NCBI GenBank assembly: GCA_937934745.1
Contig: CALGZC010000008.1
Span: forward strand, 1-64,000
DNA length: 64,000 nucleotides
Origin: an uncultured Blastocatellia bacterium
GTDB taxonomy: Bacteria > Acidobacteriota > Blastocatellia > Chloracidobacteriales > Chloracidobacteriaceae
Direction of reading: 5' to 3'
Numbering within the stretch: the stretch's first letter is position 1; every line of letters starts with the position of its first letter. The translations under genes and the position numbers were made by a program. Shown here one piece after another: positions 8,567 to 22,880 of the stretch. The notes under the pieces were generated by a model. It saw only the letters and a program-made list of their open reading frames with translations. It searched no databases and was not told the DNA's origin.

Positions 8567-9264
8567 CCGATCCGGTCGAGCAAGTGCGCCGCCTGCCGGC
8601 ACGGCCGGTCAGCGATGTCATTGCCGAACTGGCGCGGCTGCGGGAGGAAAACCGTCACGGTTGGGCGCTGCCGCCGGTGACACTGGCGCTGTCGAACGGT
8701 CTCAGCGTGCGCGGCGAGTATGTGGCCGCGCATGAACTGGAGACGCCGCGCGCGACTGTGCTTGTGCGGACCGGCGACCGCTCCGACTCGCTCGATGTCG
8801 CCTACATCCCGGTGGCGTCCATCGTCGCGCTGACCGTTCACCATACGCCCGCCACCCTCGCGCGTTTGTCTTTCGGCGCTGTGCGCGAGCGCTTGGGAGA
8901 AGCCCCCTCGCGGCTTGAGCTGGAGCGCCGCCTGCGCGGCTTGACCGAATGGCTGAGCGCCGAAGTTGGCGTCGCCGTTGCGGCGACGGTGGACTGGGAG
9001 GCGCTGCCGCGCACAGACACGGCGCGGCTCGACGTCGGCGAGCTGCTTGAGGATTTGCGGGCCGCGCTGGCCGGCTTCCTGGCGGATGAGCTTGGCCGAG
9101 CGGCGGTCAGGGCCGGTGTCCGCGCGCTCCGCATAACGGTCGGCGGCAAAGCGTCCGTGACGCTTCAGGACGGTGAGCTGTGCTATGTGGTCGGACTGGA
9201 CGGCAACGAAACCTCCCTGCTTGACCGGCAGGACCTGCGCCGTGCACTTGCCGCGCGGCTGTAG
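8563..9264 (+). CDS. Protein of unknown function (second of a coupled pair)
   Basis: 233 residues, coupled to the preceding gene through an ATGA overlap. The central part (LALSNGLSVRGEYVAAHE and DVAYIPVASIVALTVHH) looks like a small beta-barrel resembling Sm/PRC-like modules, but this is only an impression. The C-terminal half is Ala/Leu/Arg-rich and probably helical. There is no signal peptide, membrane helix or catalytic motif. The binding-lipoprotein gene starts 13 bp later, so all three may be co-transcribed. No function is assigned. Confidence 0.78.
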   Translation: MTDPVEQVRRLPARPVSDVIAELARLREENRHGWALPPVTLALSNGLSVRGEYVAAHELETPRATVLVRTGDRSDSLDVAYIPVASIVALTVHHTPATLARLSFGAVRERLGEAPSRLELERRLRGLTEWLSAEVGVAVAATVDWEALPRTDTARLDVGELLEDLRAALAGFLADELGRAAVRAGVRALRITVGGKASVTLQDGELCYVVGLDGNETSLLDRQDLRRALAARL

Positions 9265-9277
9265 CAAGCCTGTCCGT

Positions 9278-10465
9278 ATGGTGATGCCCGACGCTTGGCG
9301 CGGTTGGCAGCGCATCGCCCTCAGGGTGTTGGCGCTCCTAAGCCTGGCGGCGTTGGCGGTCGCCTGTGAGCGTAAGGGGCAACGCGCCGCCGGCGAAGGT
9401 CTGCCGGCAGTCATCAAAATCGGCGTCTATATGCCGATGACCGGCGATACGGCGACGTTTGGAACGTCTTCCATGGGCGGCATTCGTCTGGCTACGGAGG
9501 AGCGCAACGCTGCCGGCGGGATTCGCGGATCGCGCATCGAGCTGATCCTCGAAGACGACCGTGGGCAGCCCGAGGAAGCCAAAACCGTGGTGACCCGGCT
9601 GGTGACGCGCGACAAGGTCATCGCCGTGCTGGGCGAGGTCGGCTCGGCGCGTAGCATCGTGGCGGCTGCCGTCTGCCAGCAAAAGGGCGTTCCGATGCTT
9701 ACGCCATCCTCCACGAATGAGAAAGTCACACGCAAGGGCGATTACATTTTCCGCGTCTGTTTCATTGACCCGTTTCAGGGCGAGGCGGCGGCGAAGTTCG
9801 CCGCGCAAGTGCTCAAGCTGACCCGCGCCGCGATCATCACCGACGTGAAAAACGACTACAGCGTGGGACTGACCAAGGCCTTTCGGGAAAGCTTTACGCG
9901 ACTCGGCGGCGAAGTCGTGATTGAGAAGAACTACCAGGCCGGGGACGCGAGCTTTAACGCGCAACTGACGAGCATTCGTGACGCCGGCGTGGATTTTGTA
10001 TATGCACCGGGTTATTACGGCGATGTCGGGCAAATCATCAAGCAGGCGCGTGAGCTGGGGCTGCGCGTCCCGTTTATCGGCGGCGATGGGTGGGATTCGC
10101 CCGATCTGTGGCGTGGCGGCAAAGAAGCCCTCAACAGCTGCTTCATCACGAATCACTATTCGGTGGACAATCCCGACCCGCGCGTGCAGGCATTTATTGC
10201 CGCATACCGTCAACGGTACGGCGACACGCCGGATGCCCTTGCCGCGCTGGCTTACGATGGGGCGCGCGTGCTGTATGACGCCATCGAGCGCGCCAACAGC
10301 ACGGATGGCGCGCGCATCCGTGACGCACTGGCCGCGACGCGCGACTTTCCAGGGGTCACCGGAACGATTACCCTGGATGCAAACCGCAATGCCGTCAAGC
10401 CGGCGGTGATTCTTGAACTACGGGACGGCACCTATCACTACCGGACAACCATTGCGCCATCCTAA
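9278..10465 (+). CDS. Periplasmic binding lipoprotein, Leu/Ile/Val (LivJ) type
   Basis: 395 residues. The start is ATG 9278. A signal peptide ends in the lipobox LAVA-C with cysteine 30, so the protein is a lipoprotein facing the periplasm. The mature part is a type I periplasmic binding fold typical of branched-chain amino acid or related substrates: IKIGVYMPMTGDTATFG, LILEDDRGQPEEAKTVV, GVPMLTPSSTNEKVT and ALAYDGARVLYDAI. Such proteins normally feed an ABC permease (LivHM) and ATPases (LivGF), but none are encoded nearby, so this one is an orphan or works with a remote transporter. The substrate is unknown. Confidence 0.93.
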   Translation: MVMPDAWRGWQRIALRVLALLSLAALAVACERKGQRAAGEGLPAVIKIGVYMPMTGDTATFGTSSMGGIRLATEERNAAGGIRGSRIELILEDDRGQPEEAKTVVTRLVTRDKVIAVLGEVGSARSIVAAAVCQQKGVPMLTPSSTNEKVTRKGDYIFRVCFIDPFQGEAAAKFAAQVLKLTRAAIITDVKNDYSVGLTKAFRESFTRLGGEVVIEKNYQAGDASFNAQLTSIRDAGVDFVYAPGYYGDVGQIIKQARELGLRVPFIGGDGWDSPDLWRGGKEALNSCFITNHYSVDNPDPRVQAFIAAYRQRYGDTPDALAALAYDGARVLYDAIERANSTDGARIRDALAATRDFPGVTGTITLDANRNAVKPAVILELRDGTYHYRTTIAPS

Positions 10466-10498
10466 CGCCGATGACCGGGACGAACTGTGTACTGAACC

Positions 10499-12082
10499 AT
10501 GGCAACCGAGCCTTCTAAGACGCCCTCTCAAACGAACCTAACCCAACCCAGACTATCCCGACGTGCTTTCCTTGCTGCTACCACCACGGCCGCCGGCCTG
10601 GCGACGGGCGTGACAACCGCCCAGGCCCAGGGCGTTCCTGCCGGTGGGCGTCCAAAACGGCGACCGGCAGCTTCCAGCCGGCCGGCCGGCAAGCCGTTTC
10701 CGAAGGGGTTTTACTGGGGCGCGGCCACGGCTGCGTACCAGATTGAAGGTGCAGTTGATGCCGACGGTAAAGGACCCTCGATCTGGGATATGTTCGTGCG
10801 CAAGCCGAATGCAATTTGGCGCGGCCACACGGGCGAAGTCGCCTGCGACCACTATCGGCGCTACCGGGAAGACGTTGCCCTGATGAAATCCCTTGGGCTG
10901 CAAGCCTATCGGTTCAGCATTGCCTGGGCGCGCGTCTTGCCCGAAGGCGTAGGCAGTGTCAACGCCGCCGGGCTTGATTTTTATGACCGATTGACGGACG
11001 CCCTCCTTGCCGCCGGCATCACACCGTTTTGCACGCTCTACCACTGGGACCTGCCGCTGGCGCTGCACCAGCGCGGTGGCTGGACGCAGCGTGAGTGCGC
11101 CGACTGGTTTGCCGATTACACAACCGTCGTGGCACGGAAACTCGGCGACCGGATCAAGCACTGGATGACGCTCAACGAGCCGCAGGTATTCATCACGCTC
11201 GGCTATCAGGTCGGACGCCATGCGCCGGGCTTGTCGCTGCCGCTCAAAGACGTTCTCCAGGCCGGTCACCACGCCCTGCTGGCCCACGGCAAAGGCGTTC
11301 AGGCGCTGCGCGCGGCTGTCAACGATGCGCAGATCGGCTTCGCCCCGGCAACACCCATCGCCTATCCCGCGACCGAGCAACCGGAGGATGTCGCTGCGGC
11401 GCGCGCCTTTAACTTTGGCATTCAGGGTTACGGCTTTCTGTTCAACGCCTCGGTTGGGCTGCCGCTCAAAAACCCGTTCAACAACGCCTGGTGGATGGAC
11501 CCGGTGTTTCTGGGCGAGTATCCGGCCGAGGGACTGGCGCTGTACAAGGCAGACGCGCCCAAGGTTGAAGCCGACGACCTGAAGCTCATCTCAACGCCGG
11601 TGGACTTCTGTGGCGTCAACATTTACTTCGGCTTTAAGATTGCATCGGACGGACGCGGCGGCCCGAAAGTCATCCTTCCGACGCCGGCTACACCGCTGAC
11701 CGCTTTTGACTGGCCCGTGACGCCGGAGGCGCTGCGGTGGGGGCCCAAATTGTTCCACGAACGTTACAAACGGCCGGTATACATCACGGAAAACGGCCTC
11801 GCGCTACGCGACTGGGTGGCGCTCGATGGCAAGGTTCATGACCCGCAACGCATTGACTTCACAACGCGCTACTTGCGCGAGCTGCGCCGTGCCATCGAGG
11901 AGGGCGTGCCCGTTGCGGGGTACTTTCACTGGTCAATTATGGACAACTTTGAGTGGGCCGAGGGGTACAAACAGCGGTTCGGGTTGGTGTATGTGGACTA
12001 TGATACGCAGGTACGGACGCCCAAGATGTCATCTGAATGGTACGCGCAGGTCATTGCCACCAACGGTGCATCCCTCGGCTAG
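10499..12082 (+). CDS. Tat-exported family 1 beta-glucosidase
   Basis: 527 residues. The N-terminus carries a twin-arginine signal (SRRAFLAATTTAAGLATG) followed by a low-complexity linker. The catalytic barrel starts near FPKGFYWGAATAAYQIEG. Both retaining GH1 glutamates are visible: acid/base E227 in TLNEPQ and nucleophile E431 in YITENG. GH1 enzymes hydrolyse beta-glucosides and beta-galactosides; most bacterial ones are cytoplasmic and about 450 residues long. Export by Tat to the periplasm is therefore a notable departure and suggests that oligosaccharides are cleaved outside the cytoplasm. The gene begins 33 bp after the binding lipoprotein, so the two may be expressed together. Confidence 0.95.
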   Translation: MATEPSKTPSQTNLTQPRLSRRAFLAATTTAAGLATGVTTAQAQGVPAGGRPKRRPAASSRPAGKPFPKGFYWGAATAAYQIEGAVDADGKGPSIWDMFVRKPNAIWRGHTGEVACDHYRRYREDVALMKSLGLQAYRFSIAWARVLPEGVGSVNAAGLDFYDRLTDALLAAGITPFCTLYHWDLPLALHQRGGWTQRECADWFADYTTVVARKLGDRIKHWMTLNEPQVFITLGYQVGRHAPGLSLPLKDVLQAGHHALLAHGKGVQALRAAVNDAQIGFAPATPIAYPATEQPEDVAAARAFNFGIQGYGFLFNASVGLPLKNPFNNAWWMDPVFLGEYPAEGLALYKADAPKVEADDLKLISTPVDFCGVNIYFGFKIASDGRGGPKVILPTPATPLTAFDWPVTPEALRWGPKLFHERYKRPVYITENGLALRDWVALDGKVHDPQRIDFTTRYLRELRRAIEEGVPVAGYFHWSIMDNFEWAEGYKQRFGLVYVDYDTQVRTPKMSSEWYAQVIATNGASLG

Positions 12083-12120
12083 GGGTAAACCCCGTCGCCG
12101 ATGGCGCTGCCAACTTCCGT

Positions 12121-12150
12121 TTGCCGGCTTGGAGCGATTGACCTTATACT
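12121..12150 (+). promoter_or_regulatory. Candidate sigma-70 promoter for the large kinase gene
   Basis: TTGCCG at 12121 and TATACT at 12145 are separated by 18 bases, about 170 bp before the kinase start codon. The -10 element matches five of six consensus positions and the -35 four of six. A GGGGTAAACCCC palindrome lies just upstream, at the end of the glucosidase gene. This is prediction by eye only. Confidence 0.35.
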
Positions 12151-12318
12151 CTCTCTCTCCTCAGAATGCTCGTGGTTGTTGTGCACCGGCCGCCGGCGTC
12201 ACAAACGGCAGGGCGCACAGGTTTTGAGTGGCTTTTTCTGTTGCTTTTCAGGCTTGTCCGGTTATGCCAGCCGGCGGACGCTATCACTTGAGCAAGCTGC
12301 GCCGATCAGACTACGTCC

Positions 12319-17256
<4,938 letters not shown>

Positions 17257-17280
17257 CCACTGCCATCTGAGGCGCACAGC

Positions 17281-19527
17281 ATGACCGCATCGCTGCCGCC
17301 GCAGTCTTCCCTACGCTTGCTCGGTCGTCCTATGGTGATGGGGGCCGTGCTGTACTTGTTGGCTTTTGTCATCCGGCTGTCCAACCGGGATGGCGTCTTT
17401 ACATCGTTCGGCATTTTTCCCATCTCGACGGATTCATTTTACCACTTGCGCCGGATCCAGGCGGCGGTTGTCAACAACCTGCGCGTTCCGGATGTGGACT
17501 ACTATGTGAATTTCCCCGAAGGAGCCAATGTCAACTGGCCATTCGGCTTTGATTGGTTGTACGCCGTGACGGCGCAGCTTTTGTACACGCTCACACAGGG
17601 TTCGGGCGTGCCGGATGAGGGCTGGACGGTCGCCGTAGCCTGTTTGCTGACACCGCTGATCGGGGCTGCGACACCCTGCGTGACCTACGCGGTAACGGCG
17701 CGTCTTGCCGGAACGTGGGCGGGCCTGGCTGCCGGTTTGATTGTAGCCTGGATGCCGGCAGTGTGGGTCATGAGTGGTGTGGGTTATGTTGACCACCACG
17801 TTTTTGAATCCCTCTGCCTCGCGCTTTACCTGTGGGCTATGGTTCGTGAACGGCCGTTGCCGGGGCATGGTCTGGTTGCCGGACTGACGATGAGTGTCGG
17901 CCTGCTGTGCGCGACGGTCTTGCCCCTGCTCGTTGTGTTTCACGCGCTGGTTACGGCCGGATGGTGTGTGTGGTTGTGGCGGGAGCCGGCAGCCTGGCGG
18001 CTTCACATGCGCGCTGCCTTGTGGGCATGGTTGAGCCTGGTGGTGACAGTAGCGCCGTTTGTGGCGACACGCTATGCCGAACCCGGTGGGGTCAATCCGG
18101 CGCTCACGACGGCGTGGATGGCGGCTTTTGCGGCCGCCGGCGCAACGCTGGGCGTTGCCAGGTGGCGATCTGCGGTGGAAAGCCACCCCAAGCAAGTTCA
18201 GGTGCTGCTATGGGTAACAATGGGGATTGGCGTGATACCACAGTTGGATATCAGGGCCGCTTGGCAGTTTGTTCAGTACGGCGTAGCGCACATCGGTGCG
18301 GCCGATCCGTGGTTGGCAACGATTTTTGAAAGCCAGCCGCTGCTGAGCCAGTCCCTGCCGGATATGACCAACAATTACACGGGGTTTCTGTGGCTGATGC
18401 CGGCGGCCTGGGGCTTGGGCTGGATGCGCGCCCGGCGCGCCGACCGGCCGGTGTGGACGCTGTTGCTGGTGGCAATCCCGGCCACGGGCCTGGCCCTGCT
18501 CCAGCTCAAATTCAGCGGTTTGTTTGCGCCGCCCTTTGCGGTTGTGACCGGATTGGCGCTCCACGAGCTGGCAGCGCAGTTGGCGCGGTCAAACGGATGG
18601 CCGGCCCGGTGGCAGCGGTTATTGCCGATTGGGTTGACTGTCGCGGCCCTGCTCCCCTCGGTCATCTTCACGCTGGGCGCGCCGACCTACATTGTGTCGC
18701 CGACAGGGTCGTTTGTGGACACCGAGCCAGCGTTACGGTGGTTGGCGACACATACACCGGCAACCAGTCGGTGGGGAGCTCGGCCGCACGATTACGCCGT
18801 GTTGTGCGACTGGACGCCGGGCCACTGGGTCATCGGCGTTGCCGGGCGGCCGACCGTTGCCTCCCCACTGGGACACACGGAGGCGTTGCGGCAGGGCATC
18901 CGCGACGCGGCGGCGATGTGGGCGCTACCTCCGGCAGAATCCGTCCGTCTGATGGACAACCGGCGCGTCCGCTACCTTTTGGTCACACCGTTGTCACCGC
19001 GAGCTGTTGCCCGTGACGCAGCCTGGGATCCAAAAACCAAAGCTTTCGGGCCGTGGGAAGACTGGAACGAACTGATGAAGGCCTCACTCTATGCGCAGTT
19101 GGTTGCCGGAGAGGGCATTCCGCGCGGCGAAGCCGCGCTCACACAAATGCGGCTGGTGTACGAAAGCGATGTTGAGACGCACTATCCGCTTTTTACGCAG
19201 TTCCATGCGGCGGCCAAGGTTTTTGAAAGGGTGCGGGGGGCCGTCATCACCGGGCAGACAACACCGGGGGCGCGCGTGCAGATTTCGGCGCGGATTCGCA
19301 CCCATCTCCAGCGTGAGTTTGAGTATGTGGACGAGACGGCAGCGGACGCCCAGGGACGGTTTGAACGGCGTGTTCCCTATGCGCAACAGACCTCGCCGCT
19401 GACAACGCTGGCCGCTGTAACGCCCTACCGGATTATCACCCCGGGGGCAACCTTTACGGCGACCGCCACGGAGGCCGATGTCACGTTGGGCCGGACGTTG
19501 CCACTGACACCGACCCCGAATCGGTAG
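17281..19527 (+). CDS. STT3/PglB-like oligosaccharyltransferase
   Basis: 748 residues: a polytopic N-terminal part (about 12 membrane segments) and a soluble C-terminal domain. STT3-family enzymes move a lipid-linked oligosaccharide to asparagine residues of exported proteins. Diagnostic sites are D51 in TDSFYHLRRI (first external-loop metal ligand), GYVDHHVFE with D171 (second acidic/DHH motif) and DYAVLCDWTPGHWV near 510, which sits where WWDYG occurs in PglB/AglB but is degenerate. The last about 150 residues look like beta-rich carboxypeptidase-regulatory material (GAVITGQTTPGARVQISARI). It lies 24 bp after the kinase gene. The donor-lipid genes are not adjacent. Membership of the superfamily is solid; N-glycosylation activity is inferred. 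Confidence 0.85.
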   Translation: MTASLPPQSSLRLLGRPMVMGAVLYLLAFVIRLSNRDGVFTSFGIFPISTDSFYHLRRIQAAVVNNLRVPDVDYYVNFPEGANVNWPFGFDWLYAVTAQLLYTLTQGSGVPDEGWTVAVACLLTPLIGAATPCVTYAVTARLAGTWAGLAAGLIVAWMPAVWVMSGVGYVDHHVFESLCLALYLWAMVRERPLPGHGLVAGLTMSVGLLCATVLPLLVVFHALVTAGWCVWLWREPAAWRLHMRAALWAWLSLVVTVAPFVATRYAEPGGVNPALTTAWMAAFAAAGATLGVARWRSAVESHPKQVQVLLWVTMGIGVIPQLDIRAAWQFVQYGVAHIGAADPWLATIFESQPLLSQSLPDMTNNYTGFLWLMPAAWGLGWMRARRADRPVWTLLLVAIPATGLALLQLKFSGLFAPPFAVVTGLALHELAAQLARSNGWPARWQRLLPIGLTVAALLPSVIFTLGAPTYIVSPTGSFVDTEPALRWLATHTPATSRWGARPHDYAVLCDWTPGHWVIGVAGRPTVASPLGHTEALRQGIRDAAAMWALPPAESVRLMDNRRVRYLLVTPLSPRAVARDAAWDPKTKAFGPWEDWNELMKASLYAQLVAGEGIPRGEAALTQMRLVYESDVETHYPLFTQFHAAAKVFERVRGAVITGQTTPGARVQISARIRTHLQREFEYVDETAADAQGRFERRVPYAQQTSPLTTLAAVTPYRIITPGATFTATATEADVTLGRTLPLTPTPNR

Positions 19528-19683
19528 AGTGCTGCCCCACGCAGGTTGGGGGTGGTCCGGCATCGGGCCGGCGGTGGAGCGCACCCTGGCCGGTGCCCCT
19601 CCCGGGGCAGGCAGTTCGGCAGACAACGGGCGCACACAGACTTTGTGGTGGTTGTTCGGTCGGCTTCGGTGGTAAGCGCGTGC

Positions 19684-20946
19684 TTACTCGTAGCGCAGCG
19701 CCTCGGCCGGATCGAGTTGTGCTGCGCGCACGGCCGGCAAGATTCCCGACAACAGCCCTACCATGACCGAAATACCAAAGCCCATCCCGACCGACCACAG
19801 CGGAATCAGGGCGGGGATGCTCGGCGCAAAGGTCGTCAGCGCCGTGCTCAGCCCAGACCCGATCCCAATGCCCAATACTCCGCCGATGACCGAAAGGACG
19901 ATTGCCTCGACCAAAAACTGTACCAGCACATCTCGCCGGCGTGCGCCGATGGCGCGGCGCGTCCCAATCTCTTTGGTGCGTTCTGTGACCGAGACCAGCA
20001 GGATGTTCATGACGCCGATGCCGCCGACCAACAGACTCACCGACGCCAAGGAGACGGCAATGACGCCGAGAACCGACGTGATGCTGTCAAACGTAGCGAA
20101 AATGGCATCAGGCGTGCTGATGCCAAAGTTGTCCGGTTGGTCGGCGCGGAGTCGGCGGCGACGGCGTAGTAACTCGGTGATTTCATCCCGCATGGCCTCG
20201 AGCCGCCCTTCACGGGCATGGGCAATGATGGTAATACCGCGCTCGCGCAACAGTTCCGGGTAACGCTGCGCCAGATTGGCATAGGGGATGATGATCTGCC
20301 GGTCTTCCGGTGTGTCGCCGAAAACGCCCGTCGGACCTTTCTCAACGACGCCGATGACGCGGTACAGACGTCCCTCAAACTCGACCATTTCACCCAACGG
20401 GTTGCGGTCGCCGAACAATTGCTGGGCAGCAACCGGTCCGAGAACGGCCACGTCCAACTTGCGATCATGTTCCTCCGGTGTGAAGAAGCGTCCTGCCCGC
20501 AGGTTCAGCCACCGAACTTCTGGGTAATTAGCCCACACCCCGAACGCGATGGGGCGTGTTGCTTCCTGTCCCTTGTACTTCAACCGGTACTGTGTTGCAC
20601 TCGGGCCAAAGCTGCCCACGACCAACTGCGGCGTTGCTGCCCGTACCGACGGCAACCTGGACACTGCCTCGGCGTCCGCTTCTGTGAGGGGTTTGCGCTG
20701 GCGCTCCTCTGGCGTCAGTCGTGAAAAGCGCGGGCCGATGGAGTCATACCGACTCACGTACAGGACTTCTGGCCCAACCTGTGCCGCCAGCTTGGCTGTG
20801 CGGTCTTTGACGCCGGTGAGGACAGAGGATACGGCAATGACCGTCGCCGTCCCAACAAGGACACCGAGGACGGTCAGCAGTGACCGCAACTTGTTGGCCC
20901 AGACGTTGGTCACCGCCAACCACAAGTTCTCTAAGAGCAGTTGCAT
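19684..20946 (-). CDS. MacB/FtsX-type ABC transporter permease
   Basis: 420 residues. The N-terminal membrane segment (LRSLLTVLGVLVGTATVIAV) is followed by a large periplasmic MacB-type core domain, then three C-terminal helices with the FtsX signature (GGIGVMNILLVSVTERTKEIG and RRAIGARRRDVLVQFL). Such permeases power lipoprotein, peptide or drug export through conformational changes driven by a separate ATPase. No ATPase gene is visible nearby. It starts 29 bp after the SPOR/propeller gene on the same strand, so the two probably form an operon. Confidence 0.93.
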   Translation of the reverse strand: MQLLLENLWLAVTNVWANKLRSLLTVLGVLVGTATVIAVSSVLTGVKDRTAKLAAQVGPEVLYVSRYDSIGPRFSRLTPEERQRKPLTEADAEAVSRLPSVRAATPQLVVGSFGPSATQYRLKYKGQEATRPIAFGVWANYPEVRWLNLRAGRFFTPEEHDRKLDVAVLGPVAAQQLFGDRNPLGEMVEFEGRLYRVIGVVEKGPTGVFGDTPEDRQIIIPYANLAQRYPELLRERGITIIAHAREGRLEAMRDEITELLRRRRRLRADQPDNFGISTPDAIFATFDSITSVLGVIAVSLASVSLLVGGIGVMNILLVSVTERTKEIGTRRAIGARRRDVLVQFLVEAIVLSVIGGVLGIGIGSGLSTALTTFAPSIPALIPLWSVGMGFGISVMVGLLSGILPAVRAAQLDPAEALRYE

Positions 20947-20975
20947 ACTTTCAAAGCCTTCTCCGGCGACGTTCG

Positions 20976-22727
20976 CTAGGGGCGATAGCGTAGCACCGTC
21001 CCGCCCTGGCCGACCGCCCAGCCGGTTTGTGAGTCCAGAAAGAAGGCACCGTAGATCTGCGTGCCGGCGAGGGTTTTTTCCTCGCGCCAGGTGCGTCCGC
21101 CGTCGCGCGTGGCCCAGATGGCGACTTCATAGGGGGGCGCTGAGCTATCCCGGGCCAAGAGGGCCCCGATGGTCCATCCTGTCCGCTCGTCGAGAAAGTG
21201 CGTCACGTGGAAGCCCGGCACGGCTGTACGCCGTTCACTCCAGGTTGCGCCACCGTCGTTGGTGAGATGCAGGGTCACGAATCGGGCATCGCCACGGTAC
21301 ATTTCCGAAACGACAAAGCCACGCCGGGCATCAATGAACCGCAGCGATGTAATATCCGCCGTCGTTGTCGCAAACGGAATCGGGCAGCGCTTCCAAGTTG
21401 CGCCGCCGTCCTCCGTCGCAAAGACGCCACCAGGCCGCACCACGCCGCGGCCGACGAAGTTACCTGCCACCCACCCCCGCCGCTCGTCGAGAAACTGAAC
21501 GTGGGTAAACGTCAGCACGGCGTCGGGTAAACCCTCTGGTCGAACAATGGCGCGCTGGATGCTGTCGCAGCTCGTCCACGTGATGCCGCCATCTGTTGTG
21601 CGCAACACCGAACTGTAATTGCCCACCGCATACCCAATGTGCTCGTTGATGAACCACAAGGCGCGGACGTCAATTTCAGCCAGCGTCCGCCACAGCCTAC
21701 CACCGTCATTGGTGAAAAGCAGGGTTGGCTCCACGCCGTCCACACGGGGGTCAAGGCCGTATGTGCCGCCAACGGCTGCCCATCCGATTGTGGCATTGAG
21801 GAAGAACAGGCCCGTGACGTTCGCTTTGGTGCCTGTCACCTGCTCAACCCATCGGCGGCCGCCATCAGACGTATGCAGGATGGTGCCGCGCCGCCCGCCC
21901 ACCCAACCGATTTCGCGGTTGACGAAGTAGGCGCAGTGTAGATCGGCACGCGTTGGCGTTGGCAAGCGTACCCACGGCGACGGGTCAGGATGGAGTTCCG
22001 CGTCCTCCGGGCGAAGCGGCACAGCAAGGTCGCCAAGGAGCAGGACCGGCGTCGGCATTCGACGCGGGATCTGCTGCTTTGGCAAGGGCTGTGCTGTGAC
22101 CGGGTCGGTGGGCAAACCAGGGTTGCCGCCGTCTGCCGTGTGCGTGGTCGGTGCCGAAGTCGGTTCCGTTTGCGGCATCGGCTGTTCCCTCTGGAAGGGC
22201 CCGGGGGGAGTGGACGGCGGTAGGGGCAGTTTACCTTTCGGCTTAATGACCAAGACGGGCGGTGGGAGTGCCAGGGGCTTGGCCGGCAATGACGCAACAG
22301 GTGCCGCTCCAGGGAGGGTGGGGGGCATGATTGGCGTGCGCGTCAGAGGCGCATTTGCCGGTCCATCGTAGGTTGTGATGAAGGCATCACGGGCACCGAT
22401 GGCCCGCGCGTAACGCTGGGCCTCGGTCGGTGTGGCAAAGCGCCCAACCCGCACACGGTAAAATGTGCCCTGTGGTAGCTCGACTTTGACGTAGTACGCC
22501 AGAACGCCGCGCGCCTGGTAGTTGGCCGCCGTGTCGCGGGCGACCGTCTCATCGTTCACCGATGCAACTTGAACCGTGTGCGTCCGCCCCTGCCCATAAC
22601 CGCCGATGGTCAGTAGCCAGAACCAGAGTACACCAACTAAAGCCCATCCCATCATATTCATCGCCATAGTGAGTGACCGAAACAAAGCCGTATCCCGTGG
22701 CTCGTGGTTGCTGGAAACATGACCCAT
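20976..22727 (-). CDS. SPOR-domain protein with Ycf48-like beta-propeller
   Basis: About 583 residues. After a signal anchor (MGWALVGVLWFWLLTIGGYG) comes a SPOR-like module (HTVQVASVNDETV...YYVKVELPQGTFYRVRVGRF; about residues 49-115), which in other proteins binds denuded peptidoglycan glycan strands. A Pro-rich linker (about 120-230) leads to a propeller with repeated DGG-x-x-W motifs (TSDGGRRWVE, TNDGGRLWRT, TTDGGITWTS, TEDGGATWKR, TNDGGATWSE, TRDGGRTWRE), as in Ycf48/HCF136 photosystem II assembly factors and BNR proteins. The start at 22727 is a choice among 22844, 22727 and 22667; none has a clear ribosome site. It is upstream of the MacB-like permease. A cell-wall-anchored assembly or sensor role is inference. 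Confidence 0.85.
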   Translation of the reverse strand: MGHVSSNHEPRDTALFRSLTMAMNMMGWALVGVLWFWLLTIGGYGQGRTHTVQVASVNDETVARDTAANYQARGVLAYYVKVELPQGTFYRVRVGRFATPTEAQRYARAIGARDAFITTYDGPANAPLTRTPIMPPTLPGAAPVASLPAKPLALPPPVLVIKPKGKLPLPPSTPPGPFQREQPMPQTEPTSAPTTHTADGGNPGLPTDPVTAQPLPKQQIPRRMPTPVLLLGDLAVPLRPEDAELHPDPSPWVRLPTPTRADLHCAYFVNREIGWVGGRRGTILHTSDGGRRWVEQVTGTKANVTGLFFLNATIGWAAVGGTYGLDPRVDGVEPTLLFTNDGGRLWRTLAEIDVRALWFINEHIGYAVGNYSSVLRTTDGGITWTSCDSIQRAIVRPEGLPDAVLTFTHVQFLDERRGWVAGNFVGRGVVRPGGVFATEDGGATWKRCPIPFATTTADITSLRFIDARRGFVVSEMYRGDARFVTLHLTNDGGATWSERRTAVPGFHVTHFLDERTGWTIGALLARDSSAPPYEVAIWATRDGGRTWREEKTLAGTQIYGAFFLDSQTGWAVGQGGTVLRYRP

Positions 22728-22880
22728 AGCACGCAATCTATTGAGGAAATACAGCGGGTGGCGCGGAGGCCGGTTCCCCAACAGACTGTGAGGCGCGTTG
22801 TAGGCAGCTTGCCGTCCCCGACTTGGATGGTTATGGTGCGGCATCTAGCAGAGTTGATTTCGTTGCCCGATTGATCTCCT

